A stretch of 64,000 nucleotides of DNA from Paracoccus sigandri (GTDB lineage: Bacteria > Pseudomonadota > Alphaproteobacteria > Rhodobacterales > Rhodobacteraceae): contig NZ_QNRC01000003.1 in NCBI RefSeq assembly GCF_003709565.1, positions 124,001 through 188,000 on the forward strand, written 5' to 3'. The notes beneath the pieces were generated by a model. It made no database searches. It was not told where the DNA came from and was given only the letters and a program-made list of their open reading frames with translations. Below are positions 53,400 through 62,287 of this stretch, piece by piece (position 1 is the stretch's first letter; each line of letters begins with the position of its first letter). The translations under genes and the position numbers were made by a program.

Positions 53400-54884
53400 T
53401 CAGTTCGCGGCGCGGTCGTTCAGGGCCAGCGCGTGATCGATGACGTGATAGATCACCTGCTGGTCCAGGATGCCGTGGAACAGATGCGCCCAGGGGCCCT
53501 GCGCCAGGATCGCCACGTCGTCGCCGGCATGGGTCTCGCTTTCCCCCAGCGGCACCAGCGCCTGCTGCAGGAAGTCCGGGTCGGTCGTGTCCACCTCGCT
53601 CAGGTCGGCGCGGGGCTCGTCCAGCCGCGCGCCCGGCCCGTTCATGTAGCCAAGCGTCGTGTAGGGCTTGCCGTCATCGGCCACGCCGGCGATGCCCAGG
53701 ATGTCGTTGCCCCGCTCGGGATAGCCGGCGATGGTGAAGACATGGCTGTGGTCGGCGGTCAGCACGACCAGCGTTTCCTCGGGATCGACGGCGGCCAGCG
53801 CCGCCTCGACCGCTTCGGCCACGGCGATGGTGTCGGTCAGCGCGCGATAGGCATTGCCGGCGTGATGGGCGTGATCGACGCGCCCGCCCTCGACCATCAG
53901 CACGAAGCCGTTGTCGTTCTTCTGCAGCAGTTCGATGGCCTTCACCGTCATCTCGGCGATCGAGGGCTCTCCGCCCGCATCCGTCTCGCGGTCGGCCTCG
54001 TATTGCATGTGGCTGCGGTTGAACAGGCCGAAGGCGCGGTTGACATTGGCCGGGTCGATGGCGTCGAAACCCTCCTGGTTCCAGACATAGACGCCGTCAT
54101 TGTGCCTGGCCTGCCATTCGCCGATCAGGTCGCGGCCATCCTCGCGCGAGCCGGTCTGGGTCTCGTCCTCGGGGTCGGTCTGGTCGGCCAGCATGAAATT
54201 GCCGCGGCCGCCGCCGAAGACGACCTCGAAACCGTCGCCCGCCGGCCAGTCGATCAGCTGGGCGGCGATGTCCTTGCAGCCGTTCTCGCGCGCCTCGTCG
54301 GTCAGGTTGGTGTCGTTTTCCCAGTCGCGCCCGGCGACCTTGGCGAAGGTCGCGGCGGGGGTGGCATGGGTGATGCGCGCGGTCGAGACGATGCCGGTGG
54401 CCAGCCCGGCCTCCTCGGCCTGCTCGAAGATCGTGGTGACCTCGTTGCCGGCCTGGCTGGCGCAGACATCGACCTCGATGCCCTGGGTGACGCCGATGGT
54501 GCCGTTGACCGATTTCACGCCCGAGACCATCGCCGTCGCCGTCGGCGCCGAATCCGCGACCTGCGCGTCATGGGTATAGGTGCGCGACAGCGCCGACCAG
54601 GGCAGCAGCTCCTCGAAGGACAGCCGGTTCGATTCGCCGTCCACGCCCTGCAGCTGGCCTTCCAGGATGCGCGAGGCGGTGATGGTCGGGATCGACAGCC
54701 CGTCGACCACGAACAGGATCACGTTCTTGGCCTGGTTGGTGTTCGGCTGGCGCTCGATCTGCAGGGCAAGCTGCTCGCGCCCTTCGACGAAATAGGAATC
54801 CTCGGCCTGCGGGACGGCCTGCTGGGCCATGGCGGGCAGGGCGAGGGCAAGCAGCGAGGCGCTGCCGAGAAGGGTGACTTTCAT
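53400..54884 (-). CDS. phoA: Alkaline phosphatase (PhoA family)
   Basis: A 494-residue secreted enzyme with a signal peptide ending near 'LPAMAQQ' (about residue 20). Metal Asp61 ('FVVDGLS'), nucleophile Ser112 in 'DSAPTATAMVSGVK' (E. coli Ser102), metal site 'EGGRVDHAHHAGN' and 'TADHSHVF'. The residue aligned with E. coli Lys328 is His, as in most other bacterial alkaline phosphatases. It binds two zinc ions and one magnesium and frees phosphate from monoesters in the periplasm. It is divergent from a Na+/phosphate symporter, which fits joint phosphate acquisition. No convincing Pho box was found. Confidence 0.9.
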   Translation of the reverse strand: MKVTLLGSASLLALALPAMAQQAVPQAEDSYFVEGREQLALQIERQPNTNQAKNVILFVVDGLSIPTITASRILEGQLQGVDGESNRLSFEELLPWSALSRTYTHDAQVADSAPTATAMVSGVKSVNGTIGVTQGIEVDVCASQAGNEVTTIFEQAEEAGLATGIVSTARITHATPAATFAKVAGRDWENDTNLTDEARENGCKDIAAQLIDWPAGDGFEVVFGGGRGNFMLADQTDPEDETQTGSREDGRDLIGEWQARHNDGVYVWNQEGFDAIDPANVNRAFGLFNRSHMQYEADRETDAGGEPSIAEMTVKAIELLQKNDNGFVLMVEGGRVDHAHHAGNAYRALTDTIAVAEAVEAALAAVDPEETLVVLTADHSHVFTIAGYPERGNDILGIAGVADDGKPYTTLGYMNGPGARLDEPRADLSEVDTTDPDFLQQALVPLGESETHAGDDVAILAQGPWAHLFHGILDQQVIYHVIDHALALNDRAAN

Positions 54885-55078
54885 GTCGGATCATCCTGCA
54901 TCTGGGTTCGGCCGCGCCGGATGGCTCGGGCGGCGATGCGGAATGCTTAATGCGGCAATGTAACAGCTTTCTGTCCGTCCCGTGTCGATGTCGCGACGCC
55001 CGAAGGGCGCGCGCTGCGCTTGCATTCCCGCGGGGCTTCGGCGAATTCAGGTCGCACACAGGCTTGCCGGGCGGGACG

Positions 55079-56695
55079 ATGGATATCTGGACGGGACTTC
55101 TTGGCGGCATCGGGCTGTTCCTGCTGGGGATGCGCCTGATGACCGAGGGCGCGACCCTCGCCGCCGGCGAGACCCTGAAATCCGGCCTTGCCGCCGCGAC
55201 CCGGTCGCGGTCGCGCGCCCTGACCACGGGCTTCGTCATCACCGCGCTGGTCCAGTCCTCCAGCGCGGTGACGGTGGCGACCATCGGCTTCGTCAATGCC
55301 GGGCTGATGACCTTTCCCAGCACCGTCTGGCTGATCTATGGCACCAATGTCGGCAACGTCATGACCGGCTGGCTGGTCGCGCTGATCGGCGTCCGGGTCA
55401 GCATCGGCGTCCTGGCCCTGCCGCTGCTGGGCCTGGGCATGGGCGCCTGGGTGCTGGCGCGAAGCCGCCCCCGGATCGCCGGCGCGGGCGAGGCGCTGGC
55501 GGGCTTTGGCGCCTTCTTCCTGGGCATCGACATCCTGCAGGCCAGCTTCGCCGGCCTTGCCCCGCAGGTCGTCGCGCTGACCGGCGGGCTGGCGGACACC
55601 GTCTGGCAACGGCCCGCCTTCCTGCTGCTGGGCATCGTCGTCACGCTGCTGACGCAATCCTCCAGCGCCACCATCGCCATCGTCCTGACCGCCGCCGCGG
55701 GCGGATCGCTGAACCTGGAACAGGCGGCGGCGGCCGTCGTCGGGGCCAGCATCGGCACCACCTCGACCGCGCTTTTCGCGGCGATGGGCGCGACCAGCAC
55801 CGCCAGGCGCGTGGCGGCGACCCATATCGGCTTCAACCTGGTCGCGGGATTGGCGGCCTTCGCCCTGCTGCCGCCGATGCTGTGGCTTTCGGCCGCCATC
55901 GCCGGGGGCACCGGCAACGTGGCGCTGATGCTGGCGCTGTTCCAGACCAGCTATTGCCTGCTGGGCCTTGCGCTGATGGCGCCGCTGACGCCCTGGCTGA
56001 TCCGCTTCCTGTCGGCCCGCTTCCGGCGGCTGGACAAGGCCGCGCCGCCGACCCGCTATCTGGACGCGACGCTGGTCGACCTGCCCGAGCTGGCGCTGCG
56101 CGCGCTGGCGATGGAGATGGACCGGCTGGTCGATGCCAGCTTCGCCCTGGCCCATGACCGGCTGGCCGGGCGCCCGGTCCCGAGTGAGAGCGCGGCGCGG
56201 GTGCTGGCCCTGGGCGATGCGATCCGCGACTATCTGGGTCGGATCAACCTGGGCCAGCTGTCGCCCGCCGCCGTGGATGCGCTGTCCGACACGCTGCGCG
56301 CGCTGCAGCACCTGGAGGAGCTGGCCCAGGCCGCCCGCGCCCTGCCCGACCCGCCGGGCGAGCCGGTGGCCAGCGCCACCGCGCCCGACCTGGCCCGGCT
56401 GATCGAGACCGCGATGCAAAGCTGCACCCAGCTGGATGGCGAGGACGTGGCGGCGCGGCTGGAAAGCATCGGCGCCGACAGCGAAACCATCTACGAGACG
56501 ATCAAGGCGGGCCTGCTGCGCGGCGCGGCCAGCGGCAGGCTGCCCATGGCCGCCGCCGACCACGCCCTGAACTATGCCAGGGAGATCCGCGACCTGGGCG
56601 CGATGGGCCGCAAGGCGCAGCGGCGGCTGGCGCCGTGGCGGGTGACCGACCAGGCCGAGACCGAGGCGCCGGCACCCGAGGCCACCGCCGCCTGA
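55079..56695 (+). CDS. Na+/phosphate cotransporter (NptA/YjbB type) with PhoU-like tail
   Basis: A 538-residue protein: eight to nine membrane helices with the two inverted-repeat signatures 'QSSSA' at 59-63 and 193-197, then a helical PhoU-like domain from about 350 to 520. The family moves phosphate with sodium; YjbB-type members export it. ATG 55079 gives the standard N terminus 'MDIWTGLLGGIGLFLLGMRLMTEG'. It is divergent from phoA, with 194 bases between them. Confidence 0.87.
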   Translation: MDIWTGLLGGIGLFLLGMRLMTEGATLAAGETLKSGLAAATRSRSRALTTGFVITALVQSSSAVTVATIGFVNAGLMTFPSTVWLIYGTNVGNVMTGWLVALIGVRVSIGVLALPLLGLGMGAWVLARSRPRIAGAGEALAGFGAFFLGIDILQASFAGLAPQVVALTGGLADTVWQRPAFLLLGIVVTLLTQSSSATIAIVLTAAAGGSLNLEQAAAAVVGASIGTTSTALFAAMGATSTARRVAATHIGFNLVAGLAAFALLPPMLWLSAAIAGGTGNVALMLALFQTSYCLLGLALMAPLTPWLIRFLSARFRRLDKAAPPTRYLDATLVDLPELALRALAMEMDRLVDASFALAHDRLAGRPVPSESAARVLALGDAIRDYLGRINLGQLSPAAVDALSDTLRALQHLEELAQAARALPDPPGEPVASATAPDLARLIETAMQSCTQLDGEDVAARLESIGADSETIYETIKAGLLRGAASGRLPMAAADHALNYAREIRDLGAMGRKAQRRLAPWRVTDQAETEAPAPEATAA

Positions 56696-56705
56696 GACGG
56701 CCGGC

Positions 56706-56864
56706 TCAGGAACCCCGCGTCTCCTTGTTCTCCTCGACGATGGGCTTCGCGGGTTCGGGCGCCTTCTCCTTGCCCGAGCCGTCGTTCGTGCCCTGCTCGT
56801 CGTTCTCGACCACGATGGGGCGGGCCGGGGTATCCTTTTCCGGGGTCTTGCTGTCGCTTGCCAT
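56706..56864 (-). CDS. 52-residue acidic peptide with an internal repeat
   Basis: A short, highly charged and probably disordered protein (MASDSKTPEKDTPARPIV...). 'PARPIVVENDEQ' at 17-28 is repeated as 'PAKPIVEENKET' at 38-49, so it arose by internal duplication. It contains no Cys, Trp or membrane segment. AAGGCGAAGGC before ATG 56864 gives a fair ribosome site. It is convergent with the phosphate transporter, ending ten bases after its stop. Function unknown. Confidence 0.55.
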   Translation of the reverse strand: MASDSKTPEKDTPARPIVVENDEQGTNDGSGKEKAPEPAKPIVEENKETRGS

Positions 56865-56955
56865 GCCTTCGCCTTTCCAGAAACGGGGATCGCGGCTTCT
56901 GCCGCCACCCAGCATCAACCGACGGGACCGGCATTCGTTCCCGTATCGGCACAGC

Positions 56956-57783
56956 TCAGGACGGATCGCCCGGCAGGTCCCAGCTTTCCTCGTCGAAGCG
57001 GGTCAGCGCGGCCAGCCGGTCGAAATCCGCCCGCGTCGCGCCAAGGACCGGGAACGGCCTGCCCCCCGCGGCCCCTGCGCCAAGCGGCGCGACGCGCCCG
57101 CCCGCCGCCTCGATCAGCGCATAGGCGGCAAGGCAGTCCCACAGCGACATGCGCGGTTCGGCATAGCCGACCAGCCGCCCCGCCGCGACATAGGCCAGCA
57201 TCAGCGCGCCCGAGCCATAGCGCACCCAGGCCACGCCTGCCGCCGCCAGCTCGCCATGCAGCGCGCCCAGCCTTTCGGGCCGCACCCGGTCATTGGCGCC
57301 CAGCCCCAGAAGGCCGGTGGACAGGTCGAACCGCTCGGTCACCCGGACCGGCCGGCCGTTCAGCGCCGCGCCATACCCGCGCCCGCCAAGGAACATCTGA
57401 TCCAGCACCGGCGCATGGATCGCACCCAGCAGCGGGGCGCTGCCATCCGTCAACCCGATCGAGACGCACCAGCCCGGCAGCCCGGCCAGGAAGGGCGCCG
57501 TGCCGTCGATCGGATCGATCACCCAGGTCAGCCCGCTGGAGCCCGGATCAAGGCCATATTCCTCGCCCAGGATCGCGTCGCCGGGAAAGGCCCGCCGCAG
57601 CGAGTCGCGGATCAGCTGCTCGACCTCGCGGTCGGCGGCGGACACCATGTCGGTCAGCGACCGCTTGGTCTCGATCCCCAGCCGGTCGCGGGTGTGGAAA
57701 TGGCGCAGGGCCAGCGCGCCCGCCTGCCGGGCCAGCGGCTCCAGATGGGCCAGCCGGGCGGCCAGCTCGGTGTCACTCGCCAT
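56956..57783 (-). CDS. Inositol-monophosphatase-family phosphatase
   Basis: A 275-residue phosphatase with the full metal site: 'GEEYG' (Glu74/Glu75), 'DPIDGTAPF' (Asp90, Asp93) and 'SLWDCLAAYALIEAAGG'. Members hydrolyse inositol phosphates, fructose-1,6-bisphosphate, histidinol phosphate or related sugar phosphates. GGAGGTGGTG just before ATG 57783 is a strong ribosome site, so this start is preferred over the ATG at 57798 that overlaps the ATPase stop. It is the last gene of the AfuABC-like operon, which suggests dephosphorylation of an imported sugar phosphate. Confidence 0.85.
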   Translation of the reverse strand: MASDTELAARLAHLEPLARQAGALALRHFHTRDRLGIETKRSLTDMVSAADREVEQLIRDSLRRAFPGDAILGEEYGLDPGSSGLTWVIDPIDGTAPFLAGLPGWCVSIGLTDGSAPLLGAIHAPVLDQMFLGGRGYGAALNGRPVRVTERFDLSTGLLGLGANDRVRPERLGALHGELAAAGVAWVRYGSGALMLAYVAAGRLVGYAEPRMSLWDCLAAYALIEAAGGRVAPLGAGAAGGRPFPVLGATRADFDRLAALTRFDEESWDLPGDPS

Positions 57784-57794
57784 CACCACCTCCC

Positions 57795-58862
57795 TCATGC
57801 GATCAGCGCCACGCCGCCGCCACGGAACTGCAGGCGCACCGGCGACCCCACCCCAAGCGGGACCGAGCTGCGGCCGTCGATCACGAACAGCCGGCCCGCG
57901 GGTCCGTCGATCTCGTATTCGATGCGGTCGCCCTGATAGGCGGCGCTGGCCACGCGGCCCTCAAGCCCGCCATCGCCCTCCTCGCCGTTGCCGGGCTCGA
58001 CGCGGAAGGCATTGGGGCGCACCGCCAGCCGGGCGGGACCGGGGCGGATCCCGCGCGAGGGCAGGGTCAGCCGCGCCCCGCCCACCACGACCAGCGCCTG
58101 GTCCTCGGCCAGGCCAAGCACCTCGCAATCCACGACATTCGCCTCGCCGATGAAATCCGCGATGAATTCCGAGGCCGGCGCCTCGTAAAGCTCTCGGGGG
58201 GTGCCGTCCTGGGCGATCCGGCCGTCCTTCATCACCACGATCCGGTCCGAGACGGCCAGCGCCTCGTCCTGGTCATGGGTGACATAGACCGCCGTGAAGC
58301 CCAGCCGCTGCTGCAATTCGCGGATCTCGGTCCGCACCCGCCGCCGCAGCCGGGCGTCCAGATTGGACAGCGGTTCGTCCAGCAGCAGCACCTGCGGCTC
58401 CAGCACCAGCGCGCGGGCCACCGCGACGCGCTGCTGCTGGCCGCCCGACAGCTCGGACGGCAGCCGGTCGCCCAGCCCCGACAGGCCCACAAGCTCCAAC
58501 CCCTGCCCGGCCGCCAGGCGCGATGCCGCGGGCTTCATGCCGCCCGATTCAAGCCCATAGGCGATATTGTCGATGACGCTCATATGCGGAAACAGCGCAT
58601 AGCTCTGGAAGACCATGGTCACGTCGCGGCGGTTCGCGGGCAGGCGCGTCACGTCCTGCCCGCCGATCAGGATCGCGCCCGCGCTGGGGGTTTCCAGCCC
58701 CGCCAGCATCCGCAGCGTCGTGGTCTTGCCGCAGCCCGACGGCCCCAGCAGCGTCACCAGCTGGCCCGGCGCGATCTTCAGGTCCAGATGCGGGACGGCG
58801 GTAAAGCCCCCGTAATTCTTGCGCACCGCGCGGAACTCGACCGCGCCCCGTTCCGATGTCAT
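57795..58862 (-). CDS. ABC transporter ATPase (AfuC/FbpC/PotA type)
   Basis: A 355-residue ATPase: Walker A 'GPSGCGKTT', signature 'LSGGQQQRVAVARAL', Walker B 'VLLLDEPLSNLD', H-loop 'VTHDQDEA', then a TOBE domain. Overlaps the permease stop by four bases at 58859-58862. A much longer frame upstream of 58862 is only an antisense-like shadow inside the permease gene. Confidence 0.9.
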   Translation of the reverse strand: MTSERGAVEFRAVRKNYGGFTAVPHLDLKIAPGQLVTLLGPSGCGKTTTLRMLAGLETPSAGAILIGGQDVTRLPANRRDVTMVFQSYALFPHMSVIDNIAYGLESGGMKPAASRLAAGQGLELVGLSGLGDRLPSELSGGQQQRVAVARALVLEPQVLLLDEPLSNLDARLRRRVRTEIRELQQRLGFTAVYVTHDQDEALAVSDRIVVMKDGRIAQDGTPRELYEAPASEFIADFIGEANVVDCEVLGLAEDQALVVVGGARLTLPSRGIRPGPARLAVRPNAFRVEPGNGEEGDGGLEGRVASAAYQGDRIEYEIDGPAGRLFVIDGRSSVPLGVGSPVRLQFRGGGVALIA

Positions 58863-61045
58863 GCTGCTGCCTCCGATGCGGCGGGCCGGCGCAGCCTGCG
58901 TTCGCCGACCAGAAGCTGGAAGATGCCGATCACGGCGACCATCACCACGATCAGCACCGAGGAATAGGCGATGGCCACGCCGTATTGGCCGTTCTCGACC
59001 AGCCCGACGATATAGGCGGTCGCCATGTTGTACTTGGCCGAGACCAGGAAGATCACCGCCGAGATCGAGGTGATCGCCCGCACGAAGCTGTAGACCAGCG
59101 CCGCCAGGATCGCCGGGCGCAGCAAGGGCAGGATCACGCGGCGCAGCGTGCGGCCGGAATTCGCGCCCAGGGTCAGCGAGGCCTCGTCCAGGCTGGTGTC
59201 GAGCTGCGCCATGGCCGCCACGCCGCCGCGCACGCCCACCGGCATGTTGCGGAAGACGAAGCAGGCGACCAGGATCAGCGCGGTGCCGGTCATCTGGATC
59301 GGCGGCAGGTTGAAGGCCATGATATAGCTGATGCCGATCACCGTGCCGGGGATGGCGAAGCTCATCATCAGGGCGAATTCGAAGGCGGCCTTGCCGGGGA
59401 AGCGCTGCCGGGCGATCAGCCAGCCGGTCAGCAACCCCACCCCGGCGGTCAGCGGCGCGGCGATCAGCGCGATCGTCATCGTCGTCCAGAAGCTGTTCCA
59501 GGCCACGCCGGTCCAGCGCAAGCCGCCGTCCAGGCTGATGCCGAAGGCGCGGATGTAATGGTCCAGCGTCAGCGTGTGATCCAGCCCCCACAGCTTCACG
59601 AAGCCGCCGAACAGGATCATCGCATAGACGATCACCGTGAACAGGCTCCACAGCGCCACCAGGCCGATGACCGGGGCGGCGACGCGGGCGGGCAGCAGCG
59701 CATGGCGGCCGCCGTCGCCCTTGCCGCCGACGGTCGCGAAACTGCGCCCCGACAGCCACAGCCGCTGCGCCAGGAAGGCCGAGAGCGTGAAGAACAGCAA
59801 GACCGCCGCCAGCACCGCCGCGCGCGAGGGATCGTTCTGCGCGCCGACCACGGAAAAGAAGATCTCGGTCGACAGCACCCCGCCCGAGCCGCCCAGCACC
59901 AGCGGATTGCCGAAATCGGCCATGCTCTCGATGAAGCCGATCAGGAAGGCATTGGCCAGCCCCGGCGCCATCAGCGGCAGCGACACCTTGCGGAAGGTCC
60001 GCCAGCGCCCGGCGCGCAGCGTCTGGCTGGCCTCCTCCATCGCCGGGCTGACGCCCTCGACCACGCCGATCAGCACCAGGAAGGCGATCGGCGTGAAGCT
60101 GAGCACCTGCGCCAGCCAGATGCCGGTCAGACCATAGAGCCAGCGGCCAAGCTCCAGCCCCGTCGCGGCCTCGATCAGCTGGGTCAGCGTGCCGGACCGG
60201 CCCAGCAGCATGGTCAGCGCAAGGCCGACCACGAAGGGCGGGGTGATGATCGGCAGGACGGTCAGCAGCCGCAGCCCCCGCTTGAAGGGAAAGCGGGTGC
60301 GCGTCGCCACCAGCGCGAAGGCCAGCCCCAGCACCGTCGTCGCGCTGGCGGTGCACAGCGCCAGGAACAGCGTCCGCCAGGCCACACCGCATGGCCCGCC
60401 GCCGGTCAGGCAGGACAGGCTCCAGATCTTCGGGTCGCCGATGTTGCGGCGCACGCCCTGGGCGGTGAACGAGCCGTCGAAATCCTGGAAGGCGCCGGTG
60501 AAGATCGACAGGATCGGATAGAAGACGAAGACCGCGACCAGCAGGATCAGCAGCACGATGGCGGTCAGCACGAAGGCGTCGCCCTTCAGCGCCCCCCGCT
60601 CGGCCGCGCCGAAAGAGATCAGGCAGGCGAAGAACAGCCCCAGCATGACCGCGCCGGCGCCGAAGGCGGGCTGGCCCGCGACCTCGCCCAGCAGGCGCTC
60701 CAGAAGGCCCCAGTTCCAGCCGCGCGTGCCGACCGACAGCCCCTCGACCACCAGCCAGGCCAGGCCCAGCACGCCCAGCCGCACCAGCCAGCGGCCGCGC
60801 GCCGCCCCCGAGGGCGCGGTCAGCCGCAACCCCGCCACCGCCGCGACAAGCAGCAGCACCGGCCACAATTGCCAGCGGCCCGCCGCCGCCTGGAACGCCC
60901 CCGGCCACAGGTCCGGCCGAGCCAGCATGTCGCCGATCCAGCCGAAGCCGAAGAAACCGCTGCGTATCTTGTACCAGGGCAGGACCAGCAGGCACAGGAC
61001 CGCGCCCGCCAGAATCAGGTCCAGCCGCCTGTTGTCAGCATTCAT
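58859..61045 (-). CDS. Two-domain ABC permease (AfuB/FbpB type)
   Basis: A 728-residue fused permease with two binding-protein-dependent transport domains. EAA-type loops occur at 'EASQTLRAGRWRTFRKVSLP' and 'EASLTLGANSGRTLRRVILP'. An extra N-terminal block of about 150 residues with four to five helices precedes the first domain, as in AfuB. ATG 61045 is used; an ATG three codons upstream is possible. It pairs with the ATPase at 57795 and the binding protein at 61113. Confidence 0.87.
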   Translation of the reverse strand: MNADNRRLDLILAGAVLCLLVLPWYKIRSGFFGFGWIGDMLARPDLWPGAFQAAAGRWQLWPVLLLVAAVAGLRLTAPSGAARGRWLVRLGVLGLAWLVVEGLSVGTRGWNWGLLERLLGEVAGQPAFGAGAVMLGLFFACLISFGAAERGALKGDAFVLTAIVLLILLVAVFVFYPILSIFTGAFQDFDGSFTAQGVRRNIGDPKIWSLSCLTGGGPCGVAWRTLFLALCTASATTVLGLAFALVATRTRFPFKRGLRLLTVLPIITPPFVVGLALTMLLGRSGTLTQLIEAATGLELGRWLYGLTGIWLAQVLSFTPIAFLVLIGVVEGVSPAMEEASQTLRAGRWRTFRKVSLPLMAPGLANAFLIGFIESMADFGNPLVLGGSGGVLSTEIFFSVVGAQNDPSRAAVLAAVLLFFTLSAFLAQRLWLSGRSFATVGGKGDGGRHALLPARVAAPVIGLVALWSLFTVIVYAMILFGGFVKLWGLDHTLTLDHYIRAFGISLDGGLRWTGVAWNSFWTTMTIALIAAPLTAGVGLLTGWLIARQRFPGKAAFEFALMMSFAIPGTVIGISYIMAFNLPPIQMTGTALILVACFVFRNMPVGVRGGVAAMAQLDTSLDEASLTLGANSGRTLRRVILPLLRPAILAALVYSFVRAITSISAVIFLVSAKYNMATAYIVGLVENGQYGVAIAYSSVLIVVMVAVIGIFQLLVGERRLRRPAASEAAA

Positions 61046-61112
61046 GCGGGCCAATCCGTCGCGTCATCCGAAACGCACCGGGGCGGCATCGGGGCCGTCC
61101 CGGCGCCGCCGC

Positions 61113-62138
61113 CTAGTCGGTGGCCCGCCCGCCGATCTCGCTGTCCCAGCGCGCCAGCAGCGCCCTGCGGCGGTCGGAAGAGCCATATTCGGCAAAGTCG
61201 TAGTCGATCAGCTTCACCTGGCCCAGATCCGGCGCATGTTCCGAGGCGACCGCCGCCTTGTTCGAGGGCAGCTGATAGGATCCCGCCTCGGGCATCAGGT
61301 CCTGCACCTCGGCGCCCAGCACCCAGTCGTAGAAGACCACCGCCTCGTCGGGATTCGGCCCGCCCTCGACCAGCGACATCGAGCCGACCTCGTAGCCGGT
61401 GCCCTCGCAGGGGGCGATGGTCCTGATCGGGAAGCCCTCGACCGTCTGGGCGACCGCGTCATGCATGAAGACGATGCCCAGCCCCGCCTCGCCCCGCCCG
61501 GCGGCCCGAACCGGGGCTGAGCCGGACTTGGTATATTGCGCGACATTGGCGTTCAGCTGCTTGAGATAGTCGAAGGCCTCGTCCTCGCCCATCAGCTGCA
61601 CCAGCGTGGCCAGCGCGGTATAGGCGGTGCCCGAGGAATTCGGGTCGGCCATCTGGATCTCGCCCTGCAAATCCGGGTTCAGCAGGTCGGCCCAGCAGGC
61701 GGGTTCCTCCAGCCCCTTGGCCTCGAAGATCCGGGTGTTGTAGCCCCAGCCGAGCGCGCCGCTATAGACGCCGACGGTGCGATGGCCCGATGTCTCGGCC
61801 TGGGCGACCGCCCAGTCATGCAGTTCCGACAGGCGCGGCGACTGGTATTCCACCGTCAGCCCGTCGGCGGCGGCCTGCAAATGCGGATCGCCGGTACCGC
61901 CCCACCACAGGTCGGTCTGCGGGTTGCGCGCCTCGGCCCGGATCTTGGCATAGGCCTCGCCCGAGGACAGGCGCACCATGTTCACCCCGATATCGGAATG
62001 CGCCCGCTCGAATTCCGTGACCAGCTTTTCGCAGATGACGACATCGGCGGAACAGATCAGGTTCAGCTCGGCGGCGCCGGCCGCGAAGGCGGGCAGCAGC
62101 GCCGTGCCCGCCACGGCGGCGGTCGTTGTGATCTTCAT
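61113..62138 (-). CDS. AfuA-like periplasmic binding protein (probable hexose-phosphate binding)
   Basis: A 341-residue type II periplasmic binding protein with a signal peptide ending near 'FAAGAAEL' (about residue 23). 'GIVFMHDAVA' places His226-Asp227 and 'CEGTGYE' places Glu250; the 21-residue offset maps them on to His205, Asp206 and Glu229, the hexose-phosphate ligands I recall for AfuA. No Tyr pair of the Fe3+ binding type is apparent. GGGAGGG precedes ATG 62138. First gene of the operon, divergent from a LacI regulator, with a phosphatase at the other end: this fits sugar-phosphate uptake. Confidence 0.8.
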   Translation of the reverse strand: MKITTTAAVAGTALLPAFAAGAAELNLICSADVVICEKLVTEFERAHSDIGVNMVRLSSGEAYAKIRAEARNPQTDLWWGGTGDPHLQAAADGLTVEYQSPRLSELHDWAVAQAETSGHRTVGVYSGALGWGYNTRIFEAKGLEEPACWADLLNPDLQGEIQMADPNSSGTAYTALATLVQLMGEDEAFDYLKQLNANVAQYTKSGSAPVRAAGRGEAGLGIVFMHDAVAQTVEGFPIRTIAPCEGTGYEVGSMSLVEGGPNPDEAVVFYDWVLGAEVQDLMPEAGSYQLPSNKAAVASEHAPDLGQVKLIDYDFAEYGSSDRRRALLARWDSEIGGRATD

Positions 62139-62173
62139 CGTTTCCCTCCCCTCGCCCCCTGCGGGGCGGCTTC

Positions 62174-62287
62174 TTGCAAAGCTGTTCACAAGGCTGGGTC
62201 ACGAATCGGCACCCTGTCAACAGAATTTCTGAATTTAGAGGCTTTCAATGGATGAAATCGCCGCTATACATTCTGCAAACCTGTGCA
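62174..62287. promoter_or_regulatory. Two related LacI-type half-palindromic sites upstream of the AfuA-like/LacI pair
   Basis: Site 1 TTGCAAAGCTGTTCACAA (62174-62191) has the symmetry TTGnnAA-TTnnCAA; site 2 TGCAAACCTGTGCA (62274-62287) is a near-palindrome TGCAnA-TnTGCA. Both contain TGCAAA-CTGT-CA in the same orientation, 100 bases apart. Site 2 lies inside the first codons if the LacI starts at ATG 62248, but upstream of it if a TTG at 62314 is used. Confidence 0.5.

Noticed and set aside
54950-55078. Possible Pho box (TGTAACA and CTGTCC) upstream of the phosphate symporter
   Set aside because: The two half sites are 13 bases apart instead of 11 and match the consensus poorly on both strands.
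57795-60995. Apparent 1066-codon protein containing the ATPase
   Set aside because: Only the part from 58862 down is an ABC ATPase; the rest is an out-of-frame shadow of the permease gene and lacks membrane or domain character.
61113-62138. Fe3+-binding protein annotation (FbpA-like)
   Set aside because: The binding residues fit AfuA sugar-phosphate recognition, and the LacI and phosphatase neighbours do not suit iron uptake.
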